The translations under genes and the position numbers were made by a program. 64,000 nucleotides of DNA from Planctomycetota bacterium (lineage in GTDB: Bacteria; Planctomycetota; UBA1135; GCA-002686595): positions 1 through 64,000 of the forward strand of contig PBIX01000040.1 in assembly GCA_002720975.1 (NCBI GenBank), in the 5' to 3' direction. Every line of letters starts with the position of its first letter. The first letter of the stretch is position 1. Below, in pieces: positions 23,520 to 32,352 of the stretch. The notes under the pieces were generated by a model, which was not told the DNA's origin, searched no databases, and worked only from the letters and a program-made list of their open reading frames with translations.

Positions 23520-25484
23520 ATGCACACATACCGCTCCAGGAGATTTGCACTACTCGCAGGCCTGTGGATTCTTGGCTCGGTCCAGGTCAGCGCTCAAGAT
23601 CCCGACCGAATCCAGACGGACCGACCCGGTAGAGAGCTACTGGACGTGCCCGCCGAGGACGAGGCCTTCACGTTCGCTGTATTTGGGGATCGCACAGGCG
23701 GCCCCGCAGAGGGCGTCAAGATCCTGGCCCAGGCCGTGGAGGACGTGAACCTGGTGCAGCCCGACCTGGTGATGACCGTGGGCGACCTGATCAACGGCTA
23801 CAACACCCGACCCGAGTGGATGGTGCAGATGACTGAGTTCACGGGCATCATGGACCGGTTGCTGTGCCCCTGGTATCCGGTAGCGGGCAACCATGACGTG
23901 TACTGGCGCGGGCCGGGGCGCCCCGAGCGGGAACACGAAGCGGACTACGAGACGCACTTCGGTCCCCTCTGGTACGCGCTGCGCCACAAGGACTGCTGGT
24001 TCCTGAGCCTGTACACCGATGAGCCCAACCCCGAAACGGGGGAGCGCAACTTCAGCAAGGCCGAGTGCCAGCGCATGAGCCCCGAGCAGATGGCCTTCCT
24101 TGACCAGGCTTTGAAGCGTGCCTCGGGCGCACGGCACGTGTTTGTCTTCCTGCATCATCCACGCTGGCTGGGAGGCAACTACGGGGATGATTGGGAGAAG
24201 GTCCATCAACGGCTCGCGGCAGCGGGCAATGTGACCGCCGTCTTCGCCGGACACATCCATCGCATGGTGCACAGCGGCGTGCGCGATGGAATCGAGTACA
24301 TGACCCTGGCCACGGTGGGTGGCGGCCAGTCAGGCATTTCCCCCGAAGCGGGCTACCTGCACCACTGGAACCTGGTCACGGTCCGCGAAGGCCACATCGC
24401 GGTCTCCACCTTCCCGGTTGGCGCGGCCATGGACCCACGTCAGATCACTGAAGAGGTCAGTAATCAGGTGCGCGCCCTGAGCAGCGGCCTGCAACTCAAG
24501 GTGATCTCCACGCCCGAGATGGATGCCAAGGGAGCGGTGGATGGAGAGATCATCGTGGAGGTCACCAACCCCCAAGCCACGCCGATCGAGGTGCAGATCG
24601 GACTGGAGAGTGCCGACTCGCGCTGGCTCTTCATGCGCAACCACCATCACGAGCGCCTGGAGGCGGGGCAGAAGACACAGTTCCGGGCCCTCGCCCTGCA
24701 CCAGAGAGCGGAAATCGATGAGAGCCTGCGTTTCCCCGTGGCCCAACTGCAGGCCGACTACCTGGGAGAGAACGTGCGCATTTCCCTTCCTGCGCGCTCC
24801 ACCGAGATCGCCCCGCGCCTCAAGGCCACGCCCGATGACCTGCCCCCCCTGCCGCCGGGCTTCGACTACTCGATGGACTTCAACGGAACCACGGACGCGC
24901 TCGTCCTGGCAAGCGACAGCCTCGACCTGCCCGACGGTCCCTTCACCCTGGAGACCTGGCTGAACGCCAAGCGCTTTGGGGAGCGCACGGGGCTCATCTG
25001 CAAGACCGAGAGCTCCGAGTTCGGGATGTTCGTCAACGGGGGGAAACCCAGCTTCATCGTGCACCTGAATGGGGCCTATGTGACCGCTGGCGTGGAGGCA
25101 GCGCTCCTTGAAGTCGATCGTTGGCACCACATCGCGGGCGTCTTCGATGGCCAAGAGGTTCGACTGTACGTGGACGGTCAACCGGTGGCGGCCGCGCCAG
25201 GAAAGGGCAAGCGCACGCGCAACGCCTTGCCTCTGATCATCGGTGCCGACGTGAACTCCAAGGGGAAGAGCACCTCACCCTTTCACGGCAGTCTCGACGC
25301 CGTCCATCTCTCAAGCGGGGCGCGCTACGCGGGCGCCTTCGAACCTGTAGCCCGCCCCGACGCGGATGACACCTCTCGATTGCTCCTGCAATTCGACGGC
25401 TTCCTGGGGCCCTGGTCCCTGGACTCGTCCGGTCAGGGCGGCCACCCTCGCATCCAGGGGCAGCCGGACCTGACCAGGCGCTAG
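23520..25484 (+). CDS. Secreted calcineurin-like phosphoesterase with C-terminal LamG-like domain
   Basis: A 654-residue exported protein; start at ATG 23520 gives a signal peptide ending near VSAQ. An upstream in-frame reading to 23274 is antisense to the kinase and rejected. Metallophosphoesterase motifs appear in order: GDRTGG, VGDLINGY, AGNHDVYW, FLHHPRW and AGHIHRM. A beta-rich linker occupies about residues 310-440. A LamG/concanavalin-like domain then covers 440-640 (DFNGTTDALVLASDSLDLPD, EVDRWHHIAGVFDGQEVRLY). The family hydrolyses phosphoesters with two metal ions. The LamG part probably binds polysaccharide, so the enzyme may act on extracellular phosphorylated glycans or nucleotides. 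Confidence 0.88.
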   Translation: MHTYRSRRFALLAGLWILGSVQVSAQDPDRIQTDRPGRELLDVPAEDEAFTFAVFGDRTGGPAEGVKILAQAVEDVNLVQPDLVMTVGDLINGYNTRPEWMVQMTEFTGIMDRLLCPWYPVAGNHDVYWRGPGRPEREHEADYETHFGPLWYALRHKDCWFLSLYTDEPNPETGERNFSKAECQRMSPEQMAFLDQALKRASGARHVFVFLHHPRWLGGNYGDDWEKVHQRLAAAGNVTAVFAGHIHRMVHSGVRDGIEYMTLATVGGGQSGISPEAGYLHHWNLVTVREGHIAVSTFPVGAAMDPRQITEEVSNQVRALSSGLQLKVISTPEMDAKGAVDGEIIVEVTNPQATPIEVQIGLESADSRWLFMRNHHHERLEAGQKTQFRALALHQRAEIDESLRFPVAQLQADYLGENVRISLPARSTEIAPRLKATPDDLPPLPPGFDYSMDFNGTTDALVLASDSLDLPDGPFTLETWLNAKRFGERTGLICKTESSEFGMFVNGGKPSFIVHLNGAYVTAGVEAALLEVDRWHHIAGVFDGQEVRLYVDGQPVAAAPGKGKRTRNALPLIIGADVNSKGKSTSPFHGSLDAVHLSSGARYAGAFEPVARPDADDTSRLLLQFDGFLGPWSLDSSGQGGHPRIQGQPDLTRR

Positions 25485-25545
25485 CCGCCATAGAATCCGC
25501 TGCGCAGCAAGGCGCATTGCGCTGGTCGAAAGTAGGCTGCTGGAC

Positions 25546-27018
25546 ATGATCCGCCCTGCACCCTCGGCCTCGCTCTCGACGGCTCTCAGCTCAGCTGCCC
25601 TCCGGAGCCTGACCTGTGTCCTCATCTCGACCCTGGGCATGGGTCAGGTGGAGGAGCCGCCCACGCCCCAAGATCCCGATAAGGCGGCGCCCCGCCTCGG
25701 CGAAGACCTGGCTGCCCGAGCGGATGACACGAGCCTCTCCTTTGAGGAGTTGGATGAGCTGCTCTTGTGGCGCTATGGGGTGTCGCCCGACGGCCAGGCC
25801 GCACTGAAACAACTCCTTGACCTGCAGGTGCTCGAAGCCCTGGCCACCGAAGCCAAGATCGAGGTCTCCTCGACAGACCTCACGCGTCGCTGGTCAGAGT
25901 TGGAAGCGGACATCAAGGCCGCGGGTGAGGCCAAAGACCTCCCCGCTTATCTGGCCCAGAGCGGAATCACCCGTGAGACGTTCTTGGAGTATCTGCGCCT
26001 GGCCCTGGTACACGAGGCCCTGACCCGCGCGGCCCTCGGTCTGGCGCCGGACGAGCCGATCACGGGGGAACAGCAGAGCACCTGGCTGGAGTCCACCCTG
26101 GCCGCACGCGGGGTGGAGCACCTGCCGCATCCCTGGGAGGAGGGCATCGTCGCCCGCAGCGCTGAGGTGGAGATCACCCGAAGCGACTTCGCCCTGCACC
26201 TGCGCAAGATGCTGCCCCCCGACGACCTCACGGCGGCCTGCCATCAATTGATCCTGCAGCGAAGGCTCCTGGCTCGCATGCCCGACCTCTCCGCAGAGGC
26301 CATGGGGCGTCTGGTAGAAGAAGAGATCGAGCGTCGACGGGCCTCAACCCAAGCCGACCCGCGCTACCAGGGGGTGAGCTACGAGCGACTCCTCGAGGCC
26401 CAGGGCCTCTCCCTTGATGCGGTGCGGAGAGATCCCGCCCTCTCCATTGCCATACTCTCGCGCTACTGGATTGACCGCGCTCACGATGACGCGTCCCTGC
26501 GCACGGTCTATGCCGCAGACCGCGCCCTGTTCGATGGGGCCTATGGGGAGGGTGTGGAGAGCCTCGCCCTGGTGCTCAAGGCTGCCAAGCTCCCCAACGA
26601 TCTCGTGCCGCGCACCTTCGAAGCCGCCGAGGCGGAGCTGGTGGAACTGAGGGCCAGGATCGGCTCCATTGAGGACTTCCAGCGTCTGACCGCCGAGCAC
26701 TCCGAGGACCCGGTCAGCCGCGAGCGCGGAGGCGGCCTGGGCATCGTCACCCGGGACTCGAAAGGGGTCCCCGAGAGCGTGCGCAAAGCTATCTTCGCCG
26801 CCCTCGATGCGGCCCGCTCCGCGGGGGTGGATGACGTCTCAGGGACCATCCTGGGTCCCCTGCGCTTTGGCGGCGGAGTCCTCCTGCTGGCCCTGGGCCA
26901 GCGCCGGCCTGCGCCCACCTGGGAAGAGATGGCCACCAAGGTTCAAGGTGAACTCAGGCGGCGATTCCTTGTAGAGTTGCTGCCGCCGGACTCGGTAGTG
27001 ACCTGGCTCAACCAATGA
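25546..27018 (+). CDS. Exported SurA-like PpiC peptidyl-prolyl isomerase
   Basis: A 490-residue protein with an N-terminal hydrophobic export signal (LRSLTCVLISTLGMGQ). Long helical segments (about 60-320) form SurA-like chaperone modules, with two related helices in QLLDLQVLEALATEAKIEVS and CHQLILQRRLLARMPD. A parvulin-like domain lies about residues 350-465: SLALVLKAAKLPNDL, FQRLTAEHSEDPVSRERGGG, LGPLRFGGGVLLLALGQRRP. It lies 61 bp after the phosphoesterase and 27 bp before the first vertex-protein gene, so it could be cotranscribed with the microcompartment-type genes, although it acts outside the cytoplasm. It is paralogous in type to the lipoprotein at 650. Confidence 0.8.
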   Translation: MIRPAPSASLSTALSSAALRSLTCVLISTLGMGQVEEPPTPQDPDKAAPRLGEDLAARADDTSLSFEELDELLLWRYGVSPDGQAALKQLLDLQVLEALATEAKIEVSSTDLTRRWSELEADIKAAGEAKDLPAYLAQSGITRETFLEYLRLALVHEALTRAALGLAPDEPITGEQQSTWLESTLAARGVEHLPHPWEEGIVARSAEVEITRSDFALHLRKMLPPDDLTAACHQLILQRRLLARMPDLSAEAMGRLVEEEIERRRASTQADPRYQGVSYERLLEAQGLSLDAVRRDPALSIAILSRYWIDRAHDDASLRTVYAADRALFDGAYGEGVESLALVLKAAKLPNDLVPRTFEAAEAELVELRARIGSIEDFQRLTAEHSEDPVSRERGGGLGIVTRDSKGVPESVRKAIFAALDAARSAGVDDVSGTILGPLRFGGGVLLLALGQRRPAPTWEEMATKVQGELRRRFLVELLPPDSVVTWLNQ

Positions 27019-27045
27019 CCCCCTGCGGGTAGCACGCACATCCCC

Positions 27046-27345
27046 ATGATGATCTCCAAAGTGGTCGGCAGCGTTGTTGCGACCCAAAAAGACGAGAAGC
27101 TCGCAGACCTCAAGCTCTTGGTGCTGGAGGTCCACGACCAGAACGGGAAGGGCGCCGGCTCCTACGTGGTGGCCGTGGATTCCGTGGGCGCCGGCCTGGG
27201 AGACATGGTGCTCTATGCCACGGGCTCCAGTGCACGCCAGACGACCCTCACCGACGGTCGCCCCTGCGACGCGGTGACCATGGCCATCGTCGACTCCTGG
27301 GATCTTGGTGGCGACAACGTCTACGAGAAGTGGAAGGACGCCTGA
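27046..27345 (+). CDS. EutN/CcmL-type microcompartment vertex protein 1
   Basis: A 99-residue pentamer-forming BMC-P protein. Family features: the N-terminal strand MMISKVVGSVVATQKDEKL, then LKLLVLEVHD, the signature AVDSVGAGLGDMVLYATGSSA, and a C-terminal strand VTMAIVDSWDL. These proteins cap the vertices of polyhedral protein shells. It is the first of three tandem paralogues (1-bp gap, then a 4-bp overlap) ahead of a class II aldolase, matching the trio of vertex genes in planctomycete microcompartment operons. No hexameric BMC-H shell gene is present in the window. Confidence 0.9.
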   Translation: MMISKVVGSVVATQKDEKLADLKLLVLEVHDQNGKGAGSYVVAVDSVGAGLGDMVLYATGSSARQTTLTDGRPCDAVTMAIVDSWDLGGDNVYEKWKDA

Positions 27346-27346
27346 G

Positions 27347-27643
27347 ATGTTTCTCGCGCGCGTGACGGGACGGCTGGTGGCAACGATCTCCTACGAAGGA
27401 CTCGAGGGAGTCCCACTGCAGTGGATCCAGCCCCTGGATGAGGACGGTGAGGCCCATGGCCCACAGCTCGTGGCCTGCGCCGCGATCGGAAGCGGCCCCG
27501 GCGATCTGGTGCACTTCGTGGACGGCCGCGAGGCGGCTCTGGCCCTGGAGGAGACCTACGTGCCCGTGGACGCAACGATCATCGGCTACGTGGAGCAGGT
27601 CCAGCGCGCCGACACCACCGACCTAGCGCAGGCACAATCATGA
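27347..27643 (+). CDS. EutN/CcmL-type microcompartment vertex protein 2
   Basis: A 98-residue vertex-type protein. ATG at 27347, one base after the stop of the first copy. The core is recognisable (MFLARVTGRLVATISYEGLE, VACAAIGSGPGDLVHFVDG, ATIIGYVEQV), but it is the most divergent of the three. The usual AVDxVGAGxGD signature reads AAIGSGPGD, and the strand after VPLQWIQPL is more polar. Three different vertex proteins per operon is the known planctomycete pattern and may allow mixed pentamers. Confidence 0.85.
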   Translation: MFLARVTGRLVATISYEGLEGVPLQWIQPLDEDGEAHGPQLVACAAIGSGPGDLVHFVDGREAALALEETYVPVDATIIGYVEQVQRADTTDLAQAQS

Positions 27644-27939
27644 TCCTCGCCGACGTGATCGGCACGGTGGTGTCGCCTGTCCAGATTCCCGTCCTGGATG
27701 GACGCAAGCTCCTGCTCCTGAAGCCCGTGTCACCAAGCGGCGAGTCCGCCGGCCAGGCGCGCATCGGCATCGACACGATTGGCGCCGGCGTCGGCGACCG
27801 CGTACTCGTCATCCAGGAGGGCAACTCCTCCCGCCAGGTACTCGATGAACCCCAGGGCGCCGTCAAGACGGTGATCGTCGGCTTTGTCGACGAAGTCGAG
27901 ATGGCGGGCGAGATCGTCTTCGACCACGCCAACTCCTAG
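27640..27939 (+). CDS. EutN/CcmL-type microcompartment vertex protein 3
   Basis: A 99-residue BMC-P protein whose ATG overlaps the previous stop (ATGA). Hallmarks: MILADVIGTVVSPVQIPVLD, LLLLKPVSPSGE, the signature GIDTIGAGVGDRVLVIQEGN, SSRQVL and VIVGFVDEVEM. It is closer in sequence to copy 1 than to copy 2. The aldolase gene follows after 15 bp, so all four are likely one transcript. Confidence 0.92.
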   Translation: MILADVIGTVVSPVQIPVLDGRKLLLLKPVSPSGESAGQARIGIDTIGAGVGDRVLVIQEGNSSRQVLDEPQGAVKTVIVGFVDEVEMAGEIVFDHANS

Positions 27940-27954
27940 GCTACAATCGGCACC

Positions 27955-28671
27955 ATGAGTGAAGCGGCAACCTCACTACCCCAGGACGGGGGCGACGAGC
28001 AGACGCGCCTGCGCAAGGCCATCTGCCGCATCTCGGCACTGGCCTACGAGCGCGGCTTCACCTCCGGCTCCGAGGGCAACATCAGCGCCAAGCTCACCGA
28101 TGGCACCCTCCTGATCACCCCGACCGCCTTGATGAAGGGGTTTCTTCAGCCCCACCACATCGCACACGTAGATATGCAGGGCCGAGTGGTCGACGGCGGC
28201 CCGAGCCCTTCAAGCGAAGTGGGCATCCACTTCGTGGCCTACGAAGAACGCTCCGACGTACGCGCCGTCTGCCACGCGCATCCGCCGCACGCCGTCGCCA
28301 TGACCGTGGCCGGCATCGACATGCAGATGCCCATCATCCCTGAGGCCGTGGTCTCCATCGGCGGCATCCCCACGGCCCCCTTCGGCATCCCCGGCACTCC
28401 AGATCTCGGTGAGACCATTCGAGAAATCGTGCGCTGCTCGGACACCATGGTCATGAAGAACCACGGCTCAGTGACCCTGGGCACGAACCTGATCGACGCC
28501 TACAAAAAGCTCGACATGCTCGAGCACACGGCGCACATCCTGTGGCTGGCCCACACGGCCCGCGGTGGGCTTGAGCCCTTGCCACCCGAAGACGTCAAGC
28601 GACTCCTGGACACGCGCCGGGAGCTGGGGTTCACCAACCTCAACACGCTCGAGAATCGCTGCGGGCTGTAG
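27955..28671 (+). CDS. Class II aldolase (L-fuculose-phosphate aldolase type)
   Basis: A 238-residue zinc aldolase of the FucA/RhaD/AraD fold. The phosphate-binding segment is GFTSGSEGNISAKL, and a second loop is LLITPTALMKG. Zinc ligands are the CHAHPPHA histidine pair and the later KNHGSVTLG histidine. The catalytic glutamate lies in SSEVGIHF. FucA-type enzymes split fuculose-1-phosphate or rhamnulose-1-phosphate into dihydroxyacetone phosphate and lactaldehyde. In planctomycete microcompartments the lactaldehyde is processed inside the shell, which explains the neighbouring vertex genes. Aldehyde dehydrogenase, PduL-type transacylase and BMC-H genes are absent here and would have to lie elsewhere. 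Confidence 0.9.
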   Translation: MSEAATSLPQDGGDEQTRLRKAICRISALAYERGFTSGSEGNISAKLTDGTLLITPTALMKGFLQPHHIAHVDMQGRVVDGGPSPSSEVGIHFVAYEERSDVRAVCHAHPPHAVAMTVAGIDMQMPIIPEAVVSIGGIPTAPFGIPGTPDLGETIREIVRCSDTMVMKNHGSVTLGTNLIDAYKKLDMLEHTAHILWLAHTARGGLEPLPPEDVKRLLDTRRELGFTNLNTLENRCGL

Positions 28672-28874
28672 GAGGGGCCAAGGGCCTTGGCTGAGCCCAA
28701 GCCCCGGTCAGCGAAGACCGCCGCCGTGAATCAATCCGGGTTCCGACGTGGAAAATGATTCCTGATGGGCCCACAGGAGGGCCTCCCCTGCAACCGTCTG
28801 TCCAATGTTCCCGTAGCCGGGTAACACTTGAGAGGGTATTTGCCTGCTCGTGCCCCATATAAGAGTTGTCATCC

Positions 28875-31442
28875 ATGATCCAGTTCGCTGCACTTCTAGC
28901 ACTCTGCTCCCTCTCCCCCGCCCAAGAGCCGGCCCACGTCCAGGTCATTCAGGCTGGCAAGCGCCACCGCATCCTGCTCGACGGCCAGGCCCTGCACTCC
29001 AGCGCGCGCACCCTCGCGAATGCGCGTCACGTGGACCTGCGCCCCATGTTCTCGGGTACCTCCCAAGGCCATGAACATGGAGTCCTCCTGTGGGACGAGG
29101 TCAGCCCCAAGGGCCGCGAGAAACCCCACTACCGGGTCCAGCTTGCGGATGGTCGCTGGGCAAGGACACGGGTGGCCGATGAACGGTTGCACACGCTCTG
29201 GGCACGCTTCGACCCCCTGACGCAATCACCCCAAGAGCGTCCCTCGCCCCTGGGTGTTTCCGGCGCGCTGGCCATCGTTCAGTACGAGACCCAACCCCTG
29301 GACTCCTACCGGCACAGGGTCGAAGCCGCCGGCGGTAAGGTCCTACGCTTCCTGCCGGGTCACGGACACATCGTGCACCTGCCGCGCGCGTCCTGGGAAG
29401 AACTGCAGGCCATGCCCTTCGTGCGCTGGGTGGGTGCCTATGACCCGCGCATGCGAGTGGAGCCCGCGCTCCTCGAGCGCATGCAATCCGGCCAGGCCCT
29501 CGGGACCGGCCGCTATCTGATCCAGCTCACCGAGCGCGGCAGCGCATCGCGCAAGACCACCGCGGCGCGCCTCGTTGAGGCGGGTGCCCAGATGCATGCG
29601 AGCGCTGAGCAGGGCCTCATGCTGAACGCGACCCTGGATGAGGAGCTGTTGCGCGAGGTCCTGGCCTGGGATTCGGTGCTGTACGTGGATCGCTGGCAGC
29701 CGGCTCGCACCTACATGGAGAAAGTGCGCGTGGATGGAGGGGCGGATTATCTTGAGTCGCTCACGGGGTTCACGGGCCAAGGGGTGGCGGGCGAGGTATT
29801 AGACTCGGGTCTCCTGACCTCCCACCAGGACTTCCAATCCAACTCACCCTTGCTGCACAACGGCAACAACGCGGACACCTGGCACGGAACATCCGTGGCG
29901 GGCATTGTCTTCGGCGATGGCCAGGGCAGCGCCACGGCGCGCGGCATGCTGCCCGACGGCGACCACGTGTTCGCGAGCCTCTACAACCTCAACAACCGCT
30001 ACACACACACGGCCCAGTTGCTTCAGCCTCCCTACGAGTGTGTCTTCCAGACCAACTCATGGGGTTGGGGCTACAGCAGCAGCTACACCAATCAGACCAC
30101 GACCCTGGATGACGTGGCCTTCAAGAACGACCTGGTCATCTGCCAGGCCCAGGGCAACAGTGGCAACAACCAGTCCGAACAGCTCTCCTGGGCCAAGAAC
30201 GTGCTGTCTGTGGGAGGGATCTATCACGTCAACACACAGACCCTGAGCGACGACTTCCATAATGGCGTGGGCGGAAGCCACGGCCCGGCGCCGGATGGGC
30301 GCATCAAGCCGGACCTGTGCTACTGGTACGACTCGATTCGGACGACCGACCACAACGGCGGCTACACCAACAACTTCGGCGGGACGAGCGCCGCCACACC
30401 AGAGACCGCCGGCCACGTGGGCCTGCTGCACCAGATGTGGCATCAGGACCTGTTTGGCACGGGCCCGGGAGGCACGACGGTCTTCGACAGCGCCCCCAAG
30501 GCCACGACGGCCAAGGCCATGATGATCAACACGGCCAACCAATACTCCTTCACCCAGGGCAGCGACCTGCGGCGAGTGCGACAGGGTTGGGGCCGGCCCA
30601 GCGTGCAGCGGCTGCACGACCTGCGCGATGAGTTCTTCATCGTGGACGAGACCGACGTGCTCCAGAACCTGGACACCATCGTCTACCAGGTCAGCGTGGC
30701 CGCGGGAACTCCCGAGCTGCGCGCCACCCTGGTCTACCTGGACCCGGCCGGAACCACCTCGGCCAGCCAGCACCGGATCAACGACGTCTCCATGCGCCTG
30801 ATCTCACCCAGTGGCGTGAAGTACTGGGGTAACCAGGGCATGAAGACGGGGATGTTCACCTCCACGGGCGGTAGCTCCAACAAGCTGGACACCGTCGAAA
30901 ATGTCTGGCTCGCCAACCCGGAGGCGGGCAACTGGACGGTCAAGATTTTCGCGGACGAGGTCAACCAGGATGCCCACCTGGAGACCGCAGCCGTGGACGT
31001 GGACTTTGCCCTGGTGGTGTCTGGAGTCACGACGAGCTCCTGCGCCGACCCCATCAACTACTGCAGCACGAGCTCCAACTCAGCGGGCGTGGGCGCGGTG
31101 ATGGGCTTCACGGGCAGCGCCTCCCTGGCCGCCAACGACCTGACCCTGACCACCTCCGGTCTGCCGGCCAGCACCTTTGGGGTCTACCTCTACGGGCCGA
31201 CCCAGGACAACCAGCCCGCAGGCAACGGCACCCTGTGTGTGGCCCAGCCCTTCGGCATCCTGGGCGTGGTCCTGGCGGGTACCGGTGGTACGAGCAGCCT
31301 GCTCCTGGATATGACCAGCCTGCCCGGAGGCCCGGTCAACACCGGCGACACCCTGCACTTCCAGCTCTGGTATCGCGACCGTCCGGGTGGAGGCTCGGGT
31401 AACAACCTCTCGGACGGACTGCAGGCCACCTTCTGCGACTAG
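28875..31442 (+). CDS. Secreted S8 subtilisin-like protease with lineage-type C-terminal domain
   Basis: An 855-residue exported protease. Start at ATG 28875; a TTG 9 bp upstream is an alternative. The signal peptide is MIQFAALLALCSLSPAQ. A long propeptide-like region (20-275) contains two inhibitor-like segments with ALAIVQYETQPLDSYRHRVE and TGRYLIQLTERG. The catalytic triad is Asp310 (EVLDSG), His337 (WHGTSVAG) and Ser505 (FGGTSAATPETAG). A P-domain-like jelly roll follows (about 570-710). The last 140 residues begin with paired cysteines (SCADPINYCSTSS) and end LWYRDRPGGGSGNNLSDGLQ, a tail I associate with many secreted proteins of this planctomycete group. It probably degrades external protein. 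It is convergent with the stress-protein gene, with one base between stops. Confidence 0.88.
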   Translation: MIQFAALLALCSLSPAQEPAHVQVIQAGKRHRILLDGQALHSSARTLANARHVDLRPMFSGTSQGHEHGVLLWDEVSPKGREKPHYRVQLADGRWARTRVADERLHTLWARFDPLTQSPQERPSPLGVSGALAIVQYETQPLDSYRHRVEAAGGKVLRFLPGHGHIVHLPRASWEELQAMPFVRWVGAYDPRMRVEPALLERMQSGQALGTGRYLIQLTERGSASRKTTAARLVEAGAQMHASAEQGLMLNATLDEELLREVLAWDSVLYVDRWQPARTYMEKVRVDGGADYLESLTGFTGQGVAGEVLDSGLLTSHQDFQSNSPLLHNGNNADTWHGTSVAGIVFGDGQGSATARGMLPDGDHVFASLYNLNNRYTHTAQLLQPPYECVFQTNSWGWGYSSSYTNQTTTLDDVAFKNDLVICQAQGNSGNNQSEQLSWAKNVLSVGGIYHVNTQTLSDDFHNGVGGSHGPAPDGRIKPDLCYWYDSIRTTDHNGGYTNNFGGTSAATPETAGHVGLLHQMWHQDLFGTGPGGTTVFDSAPKATTAKAMMINTANQYSFTQGSDLRRVRQGWGRPSVQRLHDLRDEFFIVDETDVLQNLDTIVYQVSVAAGTPELRATLVYLDPAGTTSASQHRINDVSMRLISPSGVKYWGNQGMKTGMFTSTGGSSNKLDTVENVWLANPEAGNWTVKIFADEVNQDAHLETAAVDVDFALVVSGVTTSSCADPINYCSTSSNSAGVGAVMGFTGSASLAANDLTLTTSGLPASTFGVYLYGPTQDNQPAGNGTLCVAQPFGILGVVLAGTGGTSSLLLDMTSLPGGPVNTGDTLHFQLWYRDRPGGGSGNNLSDGLQATFCD

Positions 31443-31443
31443 C

Positions 31444-32340
31444 CTACGGGGTCACGGGACACACGAACCCCTGCGGCTTCAGCATGAGGAGTGAGCAGTT
31501 GGTGCGGCCCAGCAGGCGCTCGGCCGTACCACCCACCAACAGCCCCGGCTCGCCCTCCGTGGTGAGGCTCCCCATGACCAGCAGGTCGGGGTGCAGGTGC
31601 TCGCCCGCCTCACGGATCGCCAGGTACGGCTCACGCCGACTCAGGTGAACTGCCGACTCCCCGTCGAAAGGCCCCCTGGAAATCCGCTCGTCCACGATGG
31701 CCCCGGCCCGCGCCTTCTGCTTGTCCAAGAGGGCTTCGCGCTCTTCCCCTTCAGACTCCCCATAGCCTTCCGGGTTGGAGAGCGCGTGCACCACGTGCAA
31801 GCGCGCACCCTGGTGCTCGGCCACCCAGGCCGCCAGGTCCAACGCCTGCCCCCCCACCTCGGAGAGGTCGGTCGCGGCAAGAACCAGCTTGTGGTTCTGA
31901 TCGTGCTCGGGCCGCACGGCCCAGACGGGAACCGGACACTTGCGCAAGACCTTGACCGCCACGGCGCCCAGCCGGCGCCCCTCCGCGGTGGGCGAATCGC
32001 GCTTGCCCAGCACGACCATCTGCCCGCGGCCCTGAACGGCCAGCAGGACCAGGGCGCGCCACGGACGGAGGTCGGTCACCTCGGAGGTCACCTTCAGCCC
32101 ATGGGCGCTGCAGCGCTCCACCGCCTCCACCAATCCCGGTGCATCCCCTGCCCCGAGAGCGGAAGCCGAGGCGGCATCGGACTCTGCTTGACCATGGGTC
32201 GAGTGCACGAGATGCAGCTCCGCACCCGCCGTCTGGGCCACCCAGATGGCTTGATCCAAGGCGCGATCGCTACCCAGGGTGAGCGCCCCCTCAGGGAAGG
32301 CGACCTGCAGACCAACCAGGATCGTTTGCACTTCTCGCAT
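31444..32340 (-). CDS. Universal stress protein with two UspA domains
   Basis: A 298-residue tandem UspA protein. Domain 1 (about 1-145) starts TILVGLQVAFPEG and ends with MVVLGKRDSPTAEGRRLGAV and KCPVPVWAVRP. Domain 2 (about 148-298) starts LVLAATDLSEVGGQALDLAA and ends with LLVMGSLTTEG, GTAERLLGRTNCSLLMLKP. The ATP-binding G-2x-G-9x-G(S/T) pattern is only approximately kept. Tandem UspA proteins act as stress-induced nucleotide-binding regulators. It starts 12 bp after the pgi stop and is probably cotranscribed with it. Confidence 0.85.
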   Translation of the reverse strand: MREVQTILVGLQVAFPEGALTLGSDRALDQAIWVAQTAGAELHLVHSTHGQAESDAASASALGAGDAPGLVEAVERCSAHGLKVTSEVTDLRPWRALVLLAVQGRGQMVVLGKRDSPTAEGRRLGAVAVKVLRKCPVPVWAVRPEHDQNHKLVLAATDLSEVGGQALDLAAWVAEHQGARLHVVHALSNPEGYGESEGEEREALLDKQKARAGAIVDERISRGPFDGESAVHLSRREPYLAIREAGEHLHPDLLVMGSLTTEGEPGLLVGGTAERLLGRTNCSLLMLKPQGFVCPVTP

Positions 32341-32352
32341 GGGGCAAGGGTC

